Shown: one piece after another, positions 1-8,471 of the stretch
Layout of the letters: every line of letters starts with the position of its first letter
Position numbering within the stretch: position 1 is the first letter of the stretch
Assembly (NCBI RefSeq): GCF_037203705.1
Contig: NZ_JBBCAT010000001.1
Coordinates: 1,089,418-1,153,417, forward strand
Reading direction: 5' to 3'
Source of the DNA: Prosthecomicrobium sp. N25
Lineage (GTDB): Bacteria; Pseudomonadota; Alphaproteobacteria; Rhizobiales; Ancalomicrobiaceae
Length of the DNA stretch: 64,000 bases
Notes under the pieces: model-generated
Seen by the model: only the letters and a program-made list of their open reading frames with translations
The model's database searches: none
What the model was told of the DNA's origin: nothing
Made by a program: the position numbers and the translations under genes

Positions 1-174
1 GTAGGCGCCGGCCTCCGCGTAGGCGAGCCAGCCCTGGATGTCCTCGCCGGCCGGACAGGCGGCGTTGCAGGGCGGCAGCCGGTGGACGTATTCCGGCCTC
101 ACCGTGCGCCAGGAGCCGGTGTGGTTGACCAGCGAGGTGCCGACCTCGAGCGTGATGGCGAAGGGGTGGTCCAT
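1..174 (-). CDS. GltD-like FAD/NAD(P)-dependent Fe-S oxidoreductase (N-terminal fragment)
   Basis: The gene runs off the left edge, so only its first 58 codons are present, starting at the ATG complementary to 172-174. The visible part contains CNAACPAGEDIQ, the cysteine-rich start typical of proteins related to the glutamate synthase small subunit, where cysteines hold [4Fe-4S] clusters ahead of the FAD and NAD(P) domains. It lies 11 bp downstream of the ferredoxin oxidoreductase beta subunit and is surely cotranscribed with it. The oxidoreductase operon has no separate ferredoxin-type delta subunit in the window, so this protein could be its electron-transfer partner; that role is inference. 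The family is clear from the motif, the substrate is not. Confidence 0.7.
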   Translation of the reverse strand, partial: MDHPFAITLEVGTSLVNHTGSWRTVRPEYVHRLPPCNAACPAGEDIQGWLAYAEAGAY

Positions 175-185
175 GCTCCTCTCCC

Positions 186-1226
186 TCACGCGTCGTCGCC
201 GGCCGGGTCGACCAGACCGTACTCGGCGATGTTGGCGTCGCAGATCGCCTGCAGCCGTGCGACCCGGGGGTCGACGGTGTCGCCCTTGAAGAGATGGGCG
301 AAACGGCGCTGAAGCTTGAGATAGTCGGCGACCGGCACCGGCCGGCGGATCTTGCGGACCGCCGTGACCCGCCCGTGCTCGGCCTCGAAGATCGGATAGA
401 GCCCGGTCTCGACCGCGAGCCGCGCGAGCTTGATGGTGTCGCACGAGGCCGCGCCCCAGCCGAGCGGGCAGGGGACGTTGATCTGGATGTAGCGGGCGCC
501 CCGGATCCCCATGGCCCGGGTGACCTTGCGCTCCAGGTCGTGCAGGTCGGCGACCGTGGCGGTCGCCACGTAGGGGATGCGGTGCGCGACCGCGATGCGC
601 GGCACCGACTTGCCCTGGCCGAAGACGTTGCCGGGCTCCGGCCCGACCGCGGGCGTCGTCGCGGTCCGGGCGGCCGGCGGCGTCGCGGAGGAACGCTGCA
701 CGCCGGTGTTCATGTAACCTTCGTTATCGTAGCAGATGTAGAGCACGTCGTCGTTGCGCTCGAACATGCCCGACAGGCACTGGAAGCCGATGTCGGTGGT
801 CCCGCCGTCGCCGCCCTGCGCGATGACCCGCACTTCCGGCCGCTTCTTGACCCGCATCGCCGCCGCCACGCCGGTCGCCACCGCGGCCGCGTTGCCGAAC
901 AGCGAGTGCAGCCACGGCAGCTGCCAGGAGGTCTCGGGGTAGGGCGTGGTGAAGACCTCCAGGCAACCGGTCGCGTTCACGGCGATCAGGTTGTTGCCCG
1001 TCGCCCGCATCGCCGCGTCGATGGCGTAGCGCGCGCCGAGCGCCTCGCCGCAGCCCTGGCAGGCGCGGTGGCCCGAGGTCAGGGCGTTCGACCGGTCGCG
1101 CGAGGCCTGGACGGCGCGCTCGTCCTCGGAGACGAGCCGGTTGCCGACCGTGAACGTGCCCTTCTGGTAGTAGCGGAGCTTCTGGACCGCCTCCTCGGGC
1201 GGCAGCGTGAGCGGGGCGTCGGTCAT
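186..1226 (-). CDS. 2-oxoacid:ferredoxin oxidoreductase, beta (ThDP-binding) subunit
   Basis: This 346-residue protein is the thiamine-diphosphate subunit of a pyruvate/2-ketoisovalerate:ferredoxin oxidoreductase, which decarboxylates a 2-oxoacid to acyl-CoA and reduces ferredoxin in the cytoplasm. CQGCGE near residues 56-61 supplies cluster cysteines, and GGDGG followed by YDNEGYMNTG is the usual Mg/ThDP site. PYPETSW and the NATGC segment are also family features. The reading frame stays open far upstream, but the protein similarity begins at the ATG used here, 11 bp after the alpha subunit stop. Which 2-oxoacid is used cannot be read from the sequence. Confidence 0.9.
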   Translation of the reverse strand: MTDAPLTLPPEEAVQKLRYYQKGTFTVGNRLVSEDERAVQASRDRSNALTSGHRACQGCGEALGARYAIDAAMRATGNNLIAVNATGCLEVFTTPYPETSWQLPWLHSLFGNAAAVATGVAAAMRVKKRPEVRVIAQGGDGGTTDIGFQCLSGMFERNDDVLYICYDNEGYMNTGVQRSSATPPAARTATTPAVGPEPGNVFGQGKSVPRIAVAHRIPYVATATVADLHDLERKVTRAMGIRGARYIQINVPCPLGWGAASCDTIKLARLAVETGLYPIFEAEHGRVTAVRKIRRPVPVADYLKLQRRFAHLFKGDTVDPRVARLQAICDANIAEYGLVDPAGDDA

Positions 1227-1237
1227 GGCGGGGTCCC

Positions 1238-2500
1238 TCACTCGGCGGCCGGGCGGCCGGTGTCGGCCAGATGGCGCAGGATCGCCTCGGCGGTCGGGCC
1301 GGAGCGGCGGTGCTTGCGCGTGCGGTGGATCTCCCGGCCGACCACGCGTTCGTTGAGGTCGAGGAAATGCGTCCCCTCCCAGGGCTCGGCCGCGGCGCGG
1401 GCGAAGAGGCGGGCGAGCGAGGCGCGGGTAATCGCCCGGCCGCCGAGGCCGGCCACGCAGGAGTGCAGCCGCGGCGCCTGCGCGAGGTTGCGCAAGGCCC
1501 CCGCCACGTTGTCGGCGAGCTGGCCGCCCATGCCGACCGCGATGCTCTTCTCCACCACCACCACGTCCCTGGCCCTTGCCAAGGCCGAGCGCAGAGCCTC
1601 GATCGGGAAGGGCCGGTACGACACGATGGTGACGAGCCCGATCCGGTGCCCCGCCTCGCGCATCTCGTCGATCGTGTCCTTGATGGTGCCCGAGACGGAG
1701 CCCATGGCGACCACCATCAGGTCGGCGTCCTCGGCCCGGTAGCTGCGCACCAGCCCGCCGGAGCCGCGGCCGAACATCAGCCGGAACTGGTCGGCGATCT
1801 CCGGGATGAGCCGCAGCGCCTGGGTCTGCCGGTAGTGCGCCAGGAAGCGCACCTCCGTGAACGCGTCCGGCCCCACCATGGCGCCGATCGAGACCGGGTC
1901 GGCCGGGTCGAGCACCTGGACCGGATCGTAGGGCGGCAGGAAGGCGTCGACCGTCTCCTGGTCGGGAACGTCGATCCGCTCCACCGCGTGGGTGAGGATG
2001 AACCCGTCGACGCACACCATCACGGGCATCGACAGCTCCTCGCCGAGCTTGAAGGCCTGGATGTGCAGGTCGACCGCCTCCTGGTTCGTCTCCGCGAAGA
2101 GCTGCAGCCAGCCCGCGTCCCGCATCGACATGGCGTCGGAATGGTCGTTCCAGATGTTGATCGGCGCCCCGATCGCCCGGTTTCCGAGCGTCATCACGAT
2201 GGGCAGCCCGAGCCCGGAGGCGTTGTAGACCGCCTCCGCCATGAAGAGCAGGCCCTGCGAGGCGGTCGCCGTGTAGGCGCGCGCGCCCGCCGCCGACGCC
2301 CCGATCGCGACCGACAGGGCCGCGAACTCGCTCTCCACATTGATGTACTCGCAATTCGTCAGGTGCCCGTCGCGCACCAGTTCGCCGAGGCCCTCCACGA
2401 TGTGGGTCTGCGGCGTGATCGGATAGGCGCAGACGACCTCGGGTCGGCACAGCGCGATCGCCTCCGCCATCGCCCGCGATCCTTCGATCTGCTTCAGCAT
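1238..2500 (-). CDS. 2-oxoacid:ferredoxin oxidoreductase, alpha subunit
   Basis: The 420-residue product is the alpha (pyrimidine-binding) subunit of the same complex. The start MLKQIEGSRAMAEA and the CAYPITPQTHIVE segment near residue 28 are characteristic of PorA/VorA. The frame is open upstream of this ATG into the gamma gene, but the subunit signature starts here and a GGAGG-type ribosome site (in CTGAGGAGGCGTCC on the coding strand) precedes it. It sits 10 bp behind the gamma gene and 11 bp ahead of beta, giving the operon order gamma-alpha-beta. Confidence 0.9.
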   Translation of the reverse strand: MLKQIEGSRAMAEAIALCRPEVVCAYPITPQTHIVEGLGELVRDGHLTNCEYINVESEFAALSVAIGASAAGARAYTATASQGLLFMAEAVYNASGLGLPIVMTLGNRAIGAPINIWNDHSDAMSMRDAGWLQLFAETNQEAVDLHIQAFKLGEELSMPVMVCVDGFILTHAVERIDVPDQETVDAFLPPYDPVQVLDPADPVSIGAMVGPDAFTEVRFLAHYRQTQALRLIPEIADQFRLMFGRGSGGLVRSYRAEDADLMVVAMGSVSGTIKDTIDEMREAGHRIGLVTIVSYRPFPIEALRSALARARDVVVVEKSIAVGMGGQLADNVAGALRNLAQAPRLHSCVAGLGGRAITRASLARLFARAAAEPWEGTHFLDLNERVVGREIHRTRKHRRSGPTAEAILRHLADTGRPAAE

Positions 2501-2510
2501 GGACGCCTCC

Positions 2511-3092
2511 TCAGGCCGCGCTGGCGGCGCGTTCCTGCGCCATGACGAACTCGAAGGCCTCCGAGGCGGCCGCCACGTTGGCGGCGCCGACCCGGCCCGG
2601 GAAGGCCTCGGCGATCGCCTGCTTGACGCTGTCGAAGTGGACGAGGCCCGACAGCGCCGCGAAGGCGCCGAGCAGGGCCGCGTTGGGCACCGGCCGCCCC
2701 ACATGCTTGAGGGCGAGCTCCGTGGCCGGCACCACGACCGCGTGGCCCGGCGGCAGCCGCTCCGCCTGAGCCTGCACGTGCAGGTCCGCGAAAGTCCGGT
2801 TGGTGTTGACGAGCAGGTAGCCGTCCGCCTTCAGTCCCGCGAAGACGTCCACCACCTTGAAGAGCGTCGGGTCCTGCACGATCAGGCAGTCCGGCTCCAG
2901 GACCGGTTCGCGCAGGCGGATCTCGCGGTCGGCGATGCGGCAGAAGGCGACCACTGGAGCCCCGGTGCGCTCCGACCCGAAGCTCGGGAAGGCCTGCGCG
3001 TGCCGCCCCTCCAGGAAGGCCGCGACCGACAGCATCTCGGCGCCGGTCACCACCCCCTGGCCGCCGCGGCCGTGGATGCGGACTTGGAACAT
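2511..3092 (-). CDS. 2-oxoacid:ferredoxin oxidoreductase, gamma subunit
   Basis: The 193-residue gamma subunit of the ferredoxin oxidoreductase. GRGGQGVVTGAEML near the N-terminus and SFGSERTGAPV near residue 45 are the hallmark segments of PorC/VorC proteins. I chose the ATG of MFQVRIHG, because GGAGGACG lies just upstream; an in-frame ATG 14 codons earlier lacks such a site and adds sequence unlike the family. This is the first gene of the minus-strand operon and is divergent from the osmoprotectant importer. Confidence 0.88.
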   Translation of the reverse strand: MFQVRIHGRGGQGVVTGAEMLSVAAFLEGRHAQAFPSFGSERTGAPVVAFCRIADREIRLREPVLEPDCLIVQDPTLFKVVDVFAGLKADGYLLVNTNRTFADLHVQAQAERLPPGHAVVVPATELALKHVGRPVPNAALLGAFAALSGLVHFDSVKQAIAEAFPGRVGAANVAAASEAFEFVMAQERAASAA

Positions 3093-3427
3093 GGGGAACG
3101 TCCTCCGCCCCGCCGGCGCGAGGTCGGGGACCAAACGCCGGCTTCAGGACGCCGCCACCCTGCCGCGAACGCGCCGGCTTGCCGTTGCGCTCGGTCAAAC
3201 CGCGCCGCTCCAGAGGGTTTTTGCGTAGGGCCGCCCGCCCGCGCCAGCGGAAAAAACGAATGAATGCGGATCCCAACCGGTGCTAGGACTATTACGTAGC
3301 TCGGCAACCCGGCGAGCCTTCGACGGTTTAGCTCCAGCTCGGGTCCTGACGCACCCTGTCCGCACGCCGTGCGACGGGGGGCGACCACACCGGAGCCAAC
3401 GTCAGTCCAGGCCAGGGAGAACAGGCC
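3093..3427. other. divergent intergenic region between the oxidoreductase and osmF operons
   Basis: This 335-bp gap must hold promoters for both directions. I see no gene in it. A TTG-N8-CAA match (TTGCGCTCGGTCAA, 3185-3198) lies about 100 bp upstream of the gamma gene; its half-sites are imperfect and it may be a chance match. A short A-run occurs near 3252. Confidence 0.4.
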
Positions 3428-4336
3428 ATGCGTCTACCGGTCCTCATCGCCGCCGCCGTGATCACGGGGCTCCTGTCCACCGCGGCCTCCGCCAAGGTGG
3501 TCGTCTCCTCCAAGATCGATACCGAGGGCGGGGTCCTCGGCAACATTATCCTGCTCGCCCTCAAGGCCAACGGCATCGACACGGAGGACAGGATCCAGCT
3601 CGGCGCCACGCCGGTCGTCCGCAAGGCCATCACGGCGGGCGAGATCGACATCTATCCCGAGTACACCGGCAACGCCGCCTTCTTCTTCAACAAGGCCGAC
3701 GACCCGGTCTGGAAGGATGCGGCGAAGGGCTACGAAACGGCCCGCACCCTCGACTACGACGCCAACAAGATCGTCTGGCTCGCCCCGTCGCCGGCCAACA
3801 ACACCTGGGCGATCGCGCTCCGCAAGGAGGTCGTCGCCGCCAACAAGCTGAAGAGCCTCTCCGACTTCGGCCGCTGGGTGGCCGGCGGCGGCAAGGTGAA
3901 GCTCGCCGGTTCGGCCGAATTCGTGAACTCCGCGGCGGCGCTGCCGGCCTTCCAGACGGCCTACGGCTTCAAGCTGACCCCCGACCAGCTGATCGTGCTC
4001 TCCGGCGGCGACACGGCGGCCACCATCAAGGCCGCCGCCGACCAGACCAATGGCACCAACGCCGCCATGGTGTACGGCACCGACGGCGCGATCCAGGCCT
4101 CGGGCCTCGTCGTACTGGACGACGACAAGGGCGTTCAGCCCGTCTACAGGCCCGCGCCGATCGTCCGCGAGGCGGCGCTGAAGGAGAACCCCAGGATCGC
4201 CGACGTGCTGAAGCCGATCTTCGCCAAGCTCGACCTGGAGACGCTGCAGGACCTGAACGGCCGAGTCCAGGTCGGCGGCGAGCACGCACGCGCGGTTGCC
4301 GAGGACTTCCTGAAGAAGGCCGGTTTCCTGAAGTGA
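3428..4336 (+). CDS. osmF: osmoprotectant ABC transporter, substrate-binding protein (OsmF/YehZ type)
   Basis: A 302-residue exported binding protein for quaternary ammonium osmoprotectants such as glycine betaine. Residues 1-22 are a signal peptide ending in AASA. The mature part has the ProX/OpuC-like pattern, with LGATPVVRKAITAGEIDIYPEYTG around residues 57-80. GGGAGAA precedes the ATG. It is the first gene of a four-gene plus-strand operon in the order binding protein, permease, ATPase, permease, the same as E. coli osmF-yehYXW. Substrate affinity cannot be judged; the E. coli system is a low-affinity, stress-related one. Confidence 0.85.
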   Translation: MRLPVLIAAAVITGLLSTAASAKVVVSSKIDTEGGVLGNIILLALKANGIDTEDRIQLGATPVVRKAITAGEIDIYPEYTGNAAFFFNKADDPVWKDAAKGYETARTLDYDANKIVWLAPSPANNTWAIALRKEVVAANKLKSLSDFGRWVAGGGKVKLAGSAEFVNSAAALPAFQTAYGFKLTPDQLIVLSGGDTAATIKAAADQTNGTNAAMVYGTDGAIQASGLVVLDDDKGVQPVYRPAPIVREAALKENPRIADVLKPIFAKLDLETLQDLNGRVQVGGEHARAVAEDFLKKAGFLK

Positions 4337-4428
4337 CGACCGTCAGGGGCAGCGGGAGCGCGGCGTCTGCTTCGCAGCCCGCGGCGTCCCGTCCCTGCCG
4401 CCCTGTCCGTCCGGTCCGGAGGGTGAGC

Positions 4429-5577
4429 ATGCCGGCTGGAGTGGACAAGCTCGGCGTCGTCGCGGCGGCGCTCCTCGGGCTCGGCGCGGCGGCGCCCTTC
4501 GCGCTCTATCGCGCCAACCGCATCGCCACCGGCGAGGCGAGGGGCGTGCTCGACGCCGTCCCGACGGGGCCGGCTCTCGGCTTCCTGGCCCTCTTGGCCG
4601 CGGTCGCCGTTCTGGCGGCCCTGCGCACCCGCCCCTGGATCCGGCTCGCGGCCGCGTCGCTGCTGCTCGTCGCCGCCGCGCTCCTCGTGGGGGCGACCGC
4701 CGACCACCTCACGCCTCCCGGCGACCGCTACGCACGCGTCTCGCCCGGATCGGGCTTCTGGATCCTGCTCTTCGCCGGCGGCCTGCTCCTCGCCGACGCG
4801 ATTGTGCGCCTGCGGCTGCGGCCGCTCCTGCGCGTCGCCGCGCTCGCGCTGACCGCCGCCGTCCTGGGGCTCGCCCTGCACGCCGGACTCTGGAGCGGGC
4901 TCTCCATACTCAAGGAATACGCCAACCGCGCCGACGTCTTCTGGCGCGAGGCGACCACCCACCTGCTGCTCGCTCTCGGCTCCCTGGCCGCCGCCGCCGC
5001 GGTCGGCCTGCCGCTCGGCATCCTGCTGGCGCGCGCCGCTCCGCTCCGGGCGCCGGTCCTGAACGTCCTCAACATGGTGCAGACCATCCCGTCCATCGCG
5101 CTCTTCGGCATGCTGATCGCGCCGCTCGGCTGGGTGGCGGCCCACGTCCCGGGCGCGGCCGCGCTCGGCATCCGCGGCATCGGCACCGCCCCGGCCTTCG
5201 TGGCGCTCTTCCTCTATTCCCTGCTGCCCGTGGTGGCGAACACCGTCGTCGGGCTCCGGGGCGTGCCCGCCGCGGCCGTCGAGGCGGCGCGCGGCATGGG
5301 CATGACGGTGGGCCAGCGGCTCGTCGCCGTCGACCTGCCCCTGGCGCTCCCCGTCATCCTCACCGGCATCCGGATCGTGCTCGTCCAGAACATCGGCCTC
5401 GCCACCGTCGCGGCGCTGATCGGCGGCGGCGGATTCGGCGTCTTCGTCTTCCTCGGCATCGGCCAGACCGCGCCGGACCTGATCCTGCTCGGGGCCGTCC
5501 CGACCGTGCTCCTCGCCTTCGCGGCCGCCGTGGTGCTCGACGCCGCCGTCGAGGGTGCCAGCGGAGGCCGACCATGA
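4429..5577 (+). CDS. yehY: osmoprotectant ABC transporter permease (YehY type)
   Basis: A 382-residue inner-membrane permease, close in length to E. coli YehY. The N-terminal half holds several hydrophobic segments and the C-terminal half is a BPD-transport domain with the coupling region EAARGMGMTVGQRL and an OpuC-like end. I start at ATG 4429, with GGAGGG five bases upstream; a GTG two codons earlier is possible. The frame stays open back to 3280, but that extension is a shadow of osmF. Its stop overlaps the next start by 4 bp, indicating translational coupling. Confidence 0.85.
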   Translation: MPAGVDKLGVVAAALLGLGAAAPFALYRANRIATGEARGVLDAVPTGPALGFLALLAAVAVLAALRTRPWIRLAAASLLLVAAALLVGATADHLTPPGDRYARVSPGSGFWILLFAGGLLLADAIVRLRLRPLLRVAALALTAAVLGLALHAGLWSGLSILKEYANRADVFWREATTHLLLALGSLAAAAAVGLPLGILLARAAPLRAPVLNVLNMVQTIPSIALFGMLIAPLGWVAAHVPGAAALGIRGIGTAPAFVALFLYSLLPVVANTVVGLRGVPAAAVEAARGMGMTVGQRLVAVDLPLALPVILTGIRIVLVQNIGLATVAALIGGGGFGVFVFLGIGQTAPDLILLGAVPTVLLAFAAAVVLDAAVEGASGGRP

Positions 5578-6512
5578 TCGAGATCGAACACCTCACCAAG
5601 GTCTTCGGCACCGAGACGGCGGTCGACGACGTCTCACTGACCGTCCCGGAGGGCACCATCACGGTGATCGTCGGCACGTCGGGGTCCGGCAAGTCGACCC
5701 TGATCCGCATGGTCAACCGCCTGATCGAGCCGACCTCCGGCCGGGTCCTGATCGACGGCGAGGACACCGCCGGCCTGAAGCCGCACCTGCTCCGGCGGCG
5801 GATCGGCTACGCCATCCAGGACCACGGCCTCTTCCCCCACCGCACCGTCGCGGAGAACATCGGGACCGTTCCGAAGCTGCTCGGCCGCGACCGCGCCGCC
5901 GTCGCGCGCCGGGTCGACGAGCTCCTGACCCTCTTCCAGCTCGATCCGGCGCAGTTCGCCGGGCGCTATCCGCACGAGCTCTCCGGCGGCCAGCAGCAGC
6001 GCGTCGGGGTCGCCCGCGCCCTCGCCGCCGAGCCGCGGCTTCTGCTCATGGACGAGCCCTTCGGCTCGCTCGATCCGATCATCCGCGCCAAGGCCCGGCA
6101 GGACCTCAAGGCGATCCAGCGCAAGCTCGGCACGACGGTCCTGCTGGTCACCCACGACATGGAGGAGGCGATCGATCTCGGCGACCGTCTCGCCGTCATG
6201 GATGCCGGGCGCCTGCTCCAGTACGCCGCGCCCACCGAGGTCCTGCTCCGGCCCGCGACGCCCTTCGTGGCCGACCTCGTGGGGATCGGCGACCGGCCCT
6301 TCCGCGTGCTCTCCCTCCGGACCGCAGGGGAAGCCGCCGAGCCCGGCCCCGCGGAGGGTCCCCCGATACCTGCGGCGACCGACCTGCGCGAGGCGCTCGC
6401 CCAGTTCGTATGGACGCGCCGGCGGGCCGCGCCGGTGGTCGACGCGGACGGGCGCGTCATCGGCCGGCTGACGCTGGAGCGCCTGCTCGAACAGGCCGCG
6501 AGGCCCGCATGA
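5574..6512 (+). CDS. yehX: osmoprotectant ABC transporter ATP-binding protein (YehX type)
   Basis: The 312-residue ATPase of the importer. Walker A is GTSGSGKST (about residues 35-43), the signature is LSGGQQQRVGVARAL and Walker B is LLLMDEPFGSLD, all intact. After about residue 240 there is an extra region resembling the CBS-type tail of OpuCA/ProV-like ATPases, which in relatives senses ionic strength; only a weak likeness is visible here. It overlaps both neighbouring permease genes by 4 bp. Confidence 0.88.
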   Translation: MIEIEHLTKVFGTETAVDDVSLTVPEGTITVIVGTSGSGKSTLIRMVNRLIEPTSGRVLIDGEDTAGLKPHLLRRRIGYAIQDHGLFPHRTVAENIGTVPKLLGRDRAAVARRVDELLTLFQLDPAQFAGRYPHELSGGQQQRVGVARALAAEPRLLLMDEPFGSLDPIIRAKARQDLKAIQRKLGTTVLLVTHDMEEAIDLGDRLAVMDAGRLLQYAAPTEVLLRPATPFVADLVGIGDRPFRVLSLRTAGEAAEPGPAEGPPIPAATDLREALAQFVWTRRRAAPVVDADGRVIGRLTLERLLEQAARPA

Positions 6513-7264
6513 GGGCCGCCCCGATCCTGATGCGCCTCGTCCTGGGGGCAGCGCTCGCGCTCCTCCTGCTGCACCCGGAGGCCTTCCGGCCGCTCCTCGC
6601 CCCGCTCGCCGACCCCGGCCAGCCGGTGATCTACGATCGCGCGAGCCTGCTCGACCTCGCCCTATCGCACCTCGCCACCGTCGCGACGGCGGTCGGCGCC
6701 GCTTCGGTCGTCGGCATCGGGCTGGCGATCTTCGTCACCCGGCCCGTCGGTGTCGAGTTCCTGCCGCTCTCCCGCTCCATCGCCAACATCGGCCAGACCT
6801 TCCCGCCCGTGGCCGTTCTGGCGCTGGCGGTCCCGGCGGTCGGCTTCGGCGAGGCGCCGACCCTGATCGCGCTCTTCCTCTACGGCCTGCTTCCCGTCTT
6901 CGAGAACGCGCTCGCGGGGCTGACCCGGCTGCCGCCCGCCGTCGTCGAGGCGGGACGCGGGATGGGCATGACCGAGACCGAGCGCCTGCGCCTGGTCGAA
7001 CTTCCGCTCGCCCTGCCGGTCATCCTCGAGGGCGTAAGGCTCTCGGCCGTGATCGCGGTCTCCACGGCGACGATCGGCTCGACGGTCGCCGCCCGCGGGC
7101 TCGGCGAGGTGATCATCGCCGGCCTCTCCTCGGCCAACCTCGCCTTCGTGGTGCAGGGCGGCGTGGCGGTCGCAGGCCTGGCGGTTGCCGTCTACGAGGG
7201 CATCGGCGCGATCGAGTCCCGGCTCGCGCGCCGCGCCGGCCGGCACGGGGGGGACGGGTCCTGA
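6509..7264 (+). CDS. yehW: osmoprotectant ABC transporter permease (YehW type)
   Basis: The second permease, 251 residues, close to the E. coli YehW length. It has five or six hydrophobic segments and the cytoplasmic loop EAGRGMGMTETERLRLVELP matching the EAA loop of the first permease. It starts at the ATG overlapping the yehX stop. It ends the operon, 12 bp before the convergent end of a glycosyltransferase gene. Confidence 0.85.
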   Translation: MRAAPILMRLVLGAALALLLLHPEAFRPLLAPLADPGQPVIYDRASLLDLALSHLATVATAVGAASVVGIGLAIFVTRPVGVEFLPLSRSIANIGQTFPPVAVLALAVPAVGFGEAPTLIALFLYGLLPVFENALAGLTRLPPAVVEAGRGMGMTETERLRLVELPLALPVILEGVRLSAVIAVSTATIGSTVAARGLGEVIIAGLSSANLAFVVQGGVAVAGLAVAVYEGIGAIESRLARRAGRHGGDGS

Positions 7265-7276
7265 GCCGCCGGCCGC

Positions 7277-8395
7277 TTACCCCTGCCCTCGGCGATCCGC
7301 CTCCGGCTTGAACGGCCGCAGCAGGGCCCCGAGCCGGGCCGAAGCGGCCTCGATCGAATGCACCGCCAGGACATGCCGCCGGGCCGCCTGCCCGAGGCTG
7401 CGCCGCAGGCCCGCGTCGGCGATCAGCCGGCCAACCGCCGCCGCGTAGGCCGCCACGTCCCCCTCGGGCGTCAGGACACCGGTCCCGCCGTCCCGCACCA
7501 CCGCCGGGATGCCGCCCGTCGCCTGCGCGACGACCGGCAGCCCCGCCGCCTGCGCCTCCAGATACGCGATCCCGAACGCCTCCCCGCAACCCGGCCAGAC
7601 CAGGAGGTCGGCCCCTGCCAGAAGGCCCGGCACCCGCGCCGGATCCGCCTCGCCGAGGAAGCGCACCCGCGACTCCGGGAAGCGCTCGAATCGGGCACGG
7701 ACCCGGGCTCCCGCGGGCCCGTCGCCCACCACGTCGAGCCGCCAGCCGGTCTCGGGGAGCCTCGCCAGCGCCTCGGCCAGCATGGCGTAGCTGCGCAGCT
7801 TGTCGCCCTCGCGCATCATCGCGACCGTCACGAGCCGGACCGGTCCCCCGTGCTCCGCCGCACCCGCGAGCCCGCGATAGGGGGCGACGTCGATGAAGGG
7901 CGCCAATAGGCCGAGCCGGTCCGCCTGGATCACGAGCGCGAGCCCCGCCCGGTCCCGCTCCGTGAAGGCGATGTTGAGGCGGGCCCGCCGCAGGAGCGCC
8001 AGCGTCTCCCGGTGCAGCGCCGCATGGGGACCCTCGGCGCGCTTGGGCGCGAAGGAGGCCTCGAGCGTCACCACCGGCAGGCCGAACCGGTCCGCGAGCC
8101 GCGGTCCGATGAGGTCCGGGGACTTGTAGTAGGGGTGATAGGAGAACCAGACGTCCGGCACGCCCCCGGCGGCCCAGGCCGAGGCGAGCCGGAGCGCCTC
8201 CGCCTCGGCCGCCCGGTCGAGCGCGGCGACCGCTTCCGGCGTCGGGTCCGGGCAGTAGGCGCGCAGCTCCGAGGCGAGTTCGACGGCGTGGCCCGCCTGC
8301 CGGAGCGCCGCCAGGAGATTGCGCCCGATCTGCCGGTCCCCGGACGGGACCGGGTGCAGCGGAGACTTGAGCGGCGCATACAGGGCGACTTTCAT
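7277..8395 (-). CDS. glycosyltransferase, GT-B fold, family 4-like
   Basis: A 372-residue retaining-type glycosyltransferase. The C-terminal half carries the family 4 signature: GADLLVWPGCGEAFGIAYLE with the E-x7-E pair, followed by AGLPVVAQATGGIPAVV. The N-terminus MKVALYAPLKSP and the early GDRQIGRNLL segment are also typical. I use the ATG at 8393-8395; a GTG seven codons upstream has no better ribosome site. The gene stands alone, convergent with the osmoprotectant operon. Donor and acceptor sugars are unknown. Confidence 0.8.
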   Translation of the reverse strand: MKVALYAPLKSPLHPVPSGDRQIGRNLLAALRQAGHAVELASELRAYCPDPTPEAVAALDRAAEAEALRLASAWAAGGVPDVWFSYHPYYKSPDLIGPRLADRFGLPVVTLEASFAPKRAEGPHAALHRETLALLRRARLNIAFTERDRAGLALVIQADRLGLLAPFIDVAPYRGLAGAAEHGGPVRLVTVAMMREGDKLRSYAMLAEALARLPETGWRLDVVGDGPAGARVRARFERFPESRVRFLGEADPARVPGLLAGADLLVWPGCGEAFGIAYLEAQAAGLPVVAQATGGIPAVVRDGGTGVLTPEGDVAAYAAAVGRLIADAGLRRSLGQAARRHVLAVHSIEAASARLGALLRPFKPEADRRGQG

Positions 8396-8471
8396 TCCAA
8401 CAAGCCTAAGTGTCACACTTCCTGGCCGTCAAACGCTCCGGCCGACGGCGCCGATTCGTGGCGAGGCTCGC

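Noticed and set aside
1227-2450. Long in-frame extension upstream of the beta subunit (a 754-codon open frame)
   Set aside because: The extension is the antisense-free shadow of the alpha gene in another frame; it is arginine/glycine/proline-rich and lacks family features.
3185-3198. TTG-N8-CAA match as an Fnr box of the ferredoxin oxidoreductase operon
   Set aside because: Half-sites are imperfect, the distance to the start is about 100 bp rather than 60-70, and a few such six-base matches are expected by chance in this window.
3280-4428. N-terminal extension of the YehY frame to 765 codons
   Set aside because: It overlaps osmF entirely in another frame and has the low-complexity Arg/Gly/Pro composition of a GC-rich shadow.
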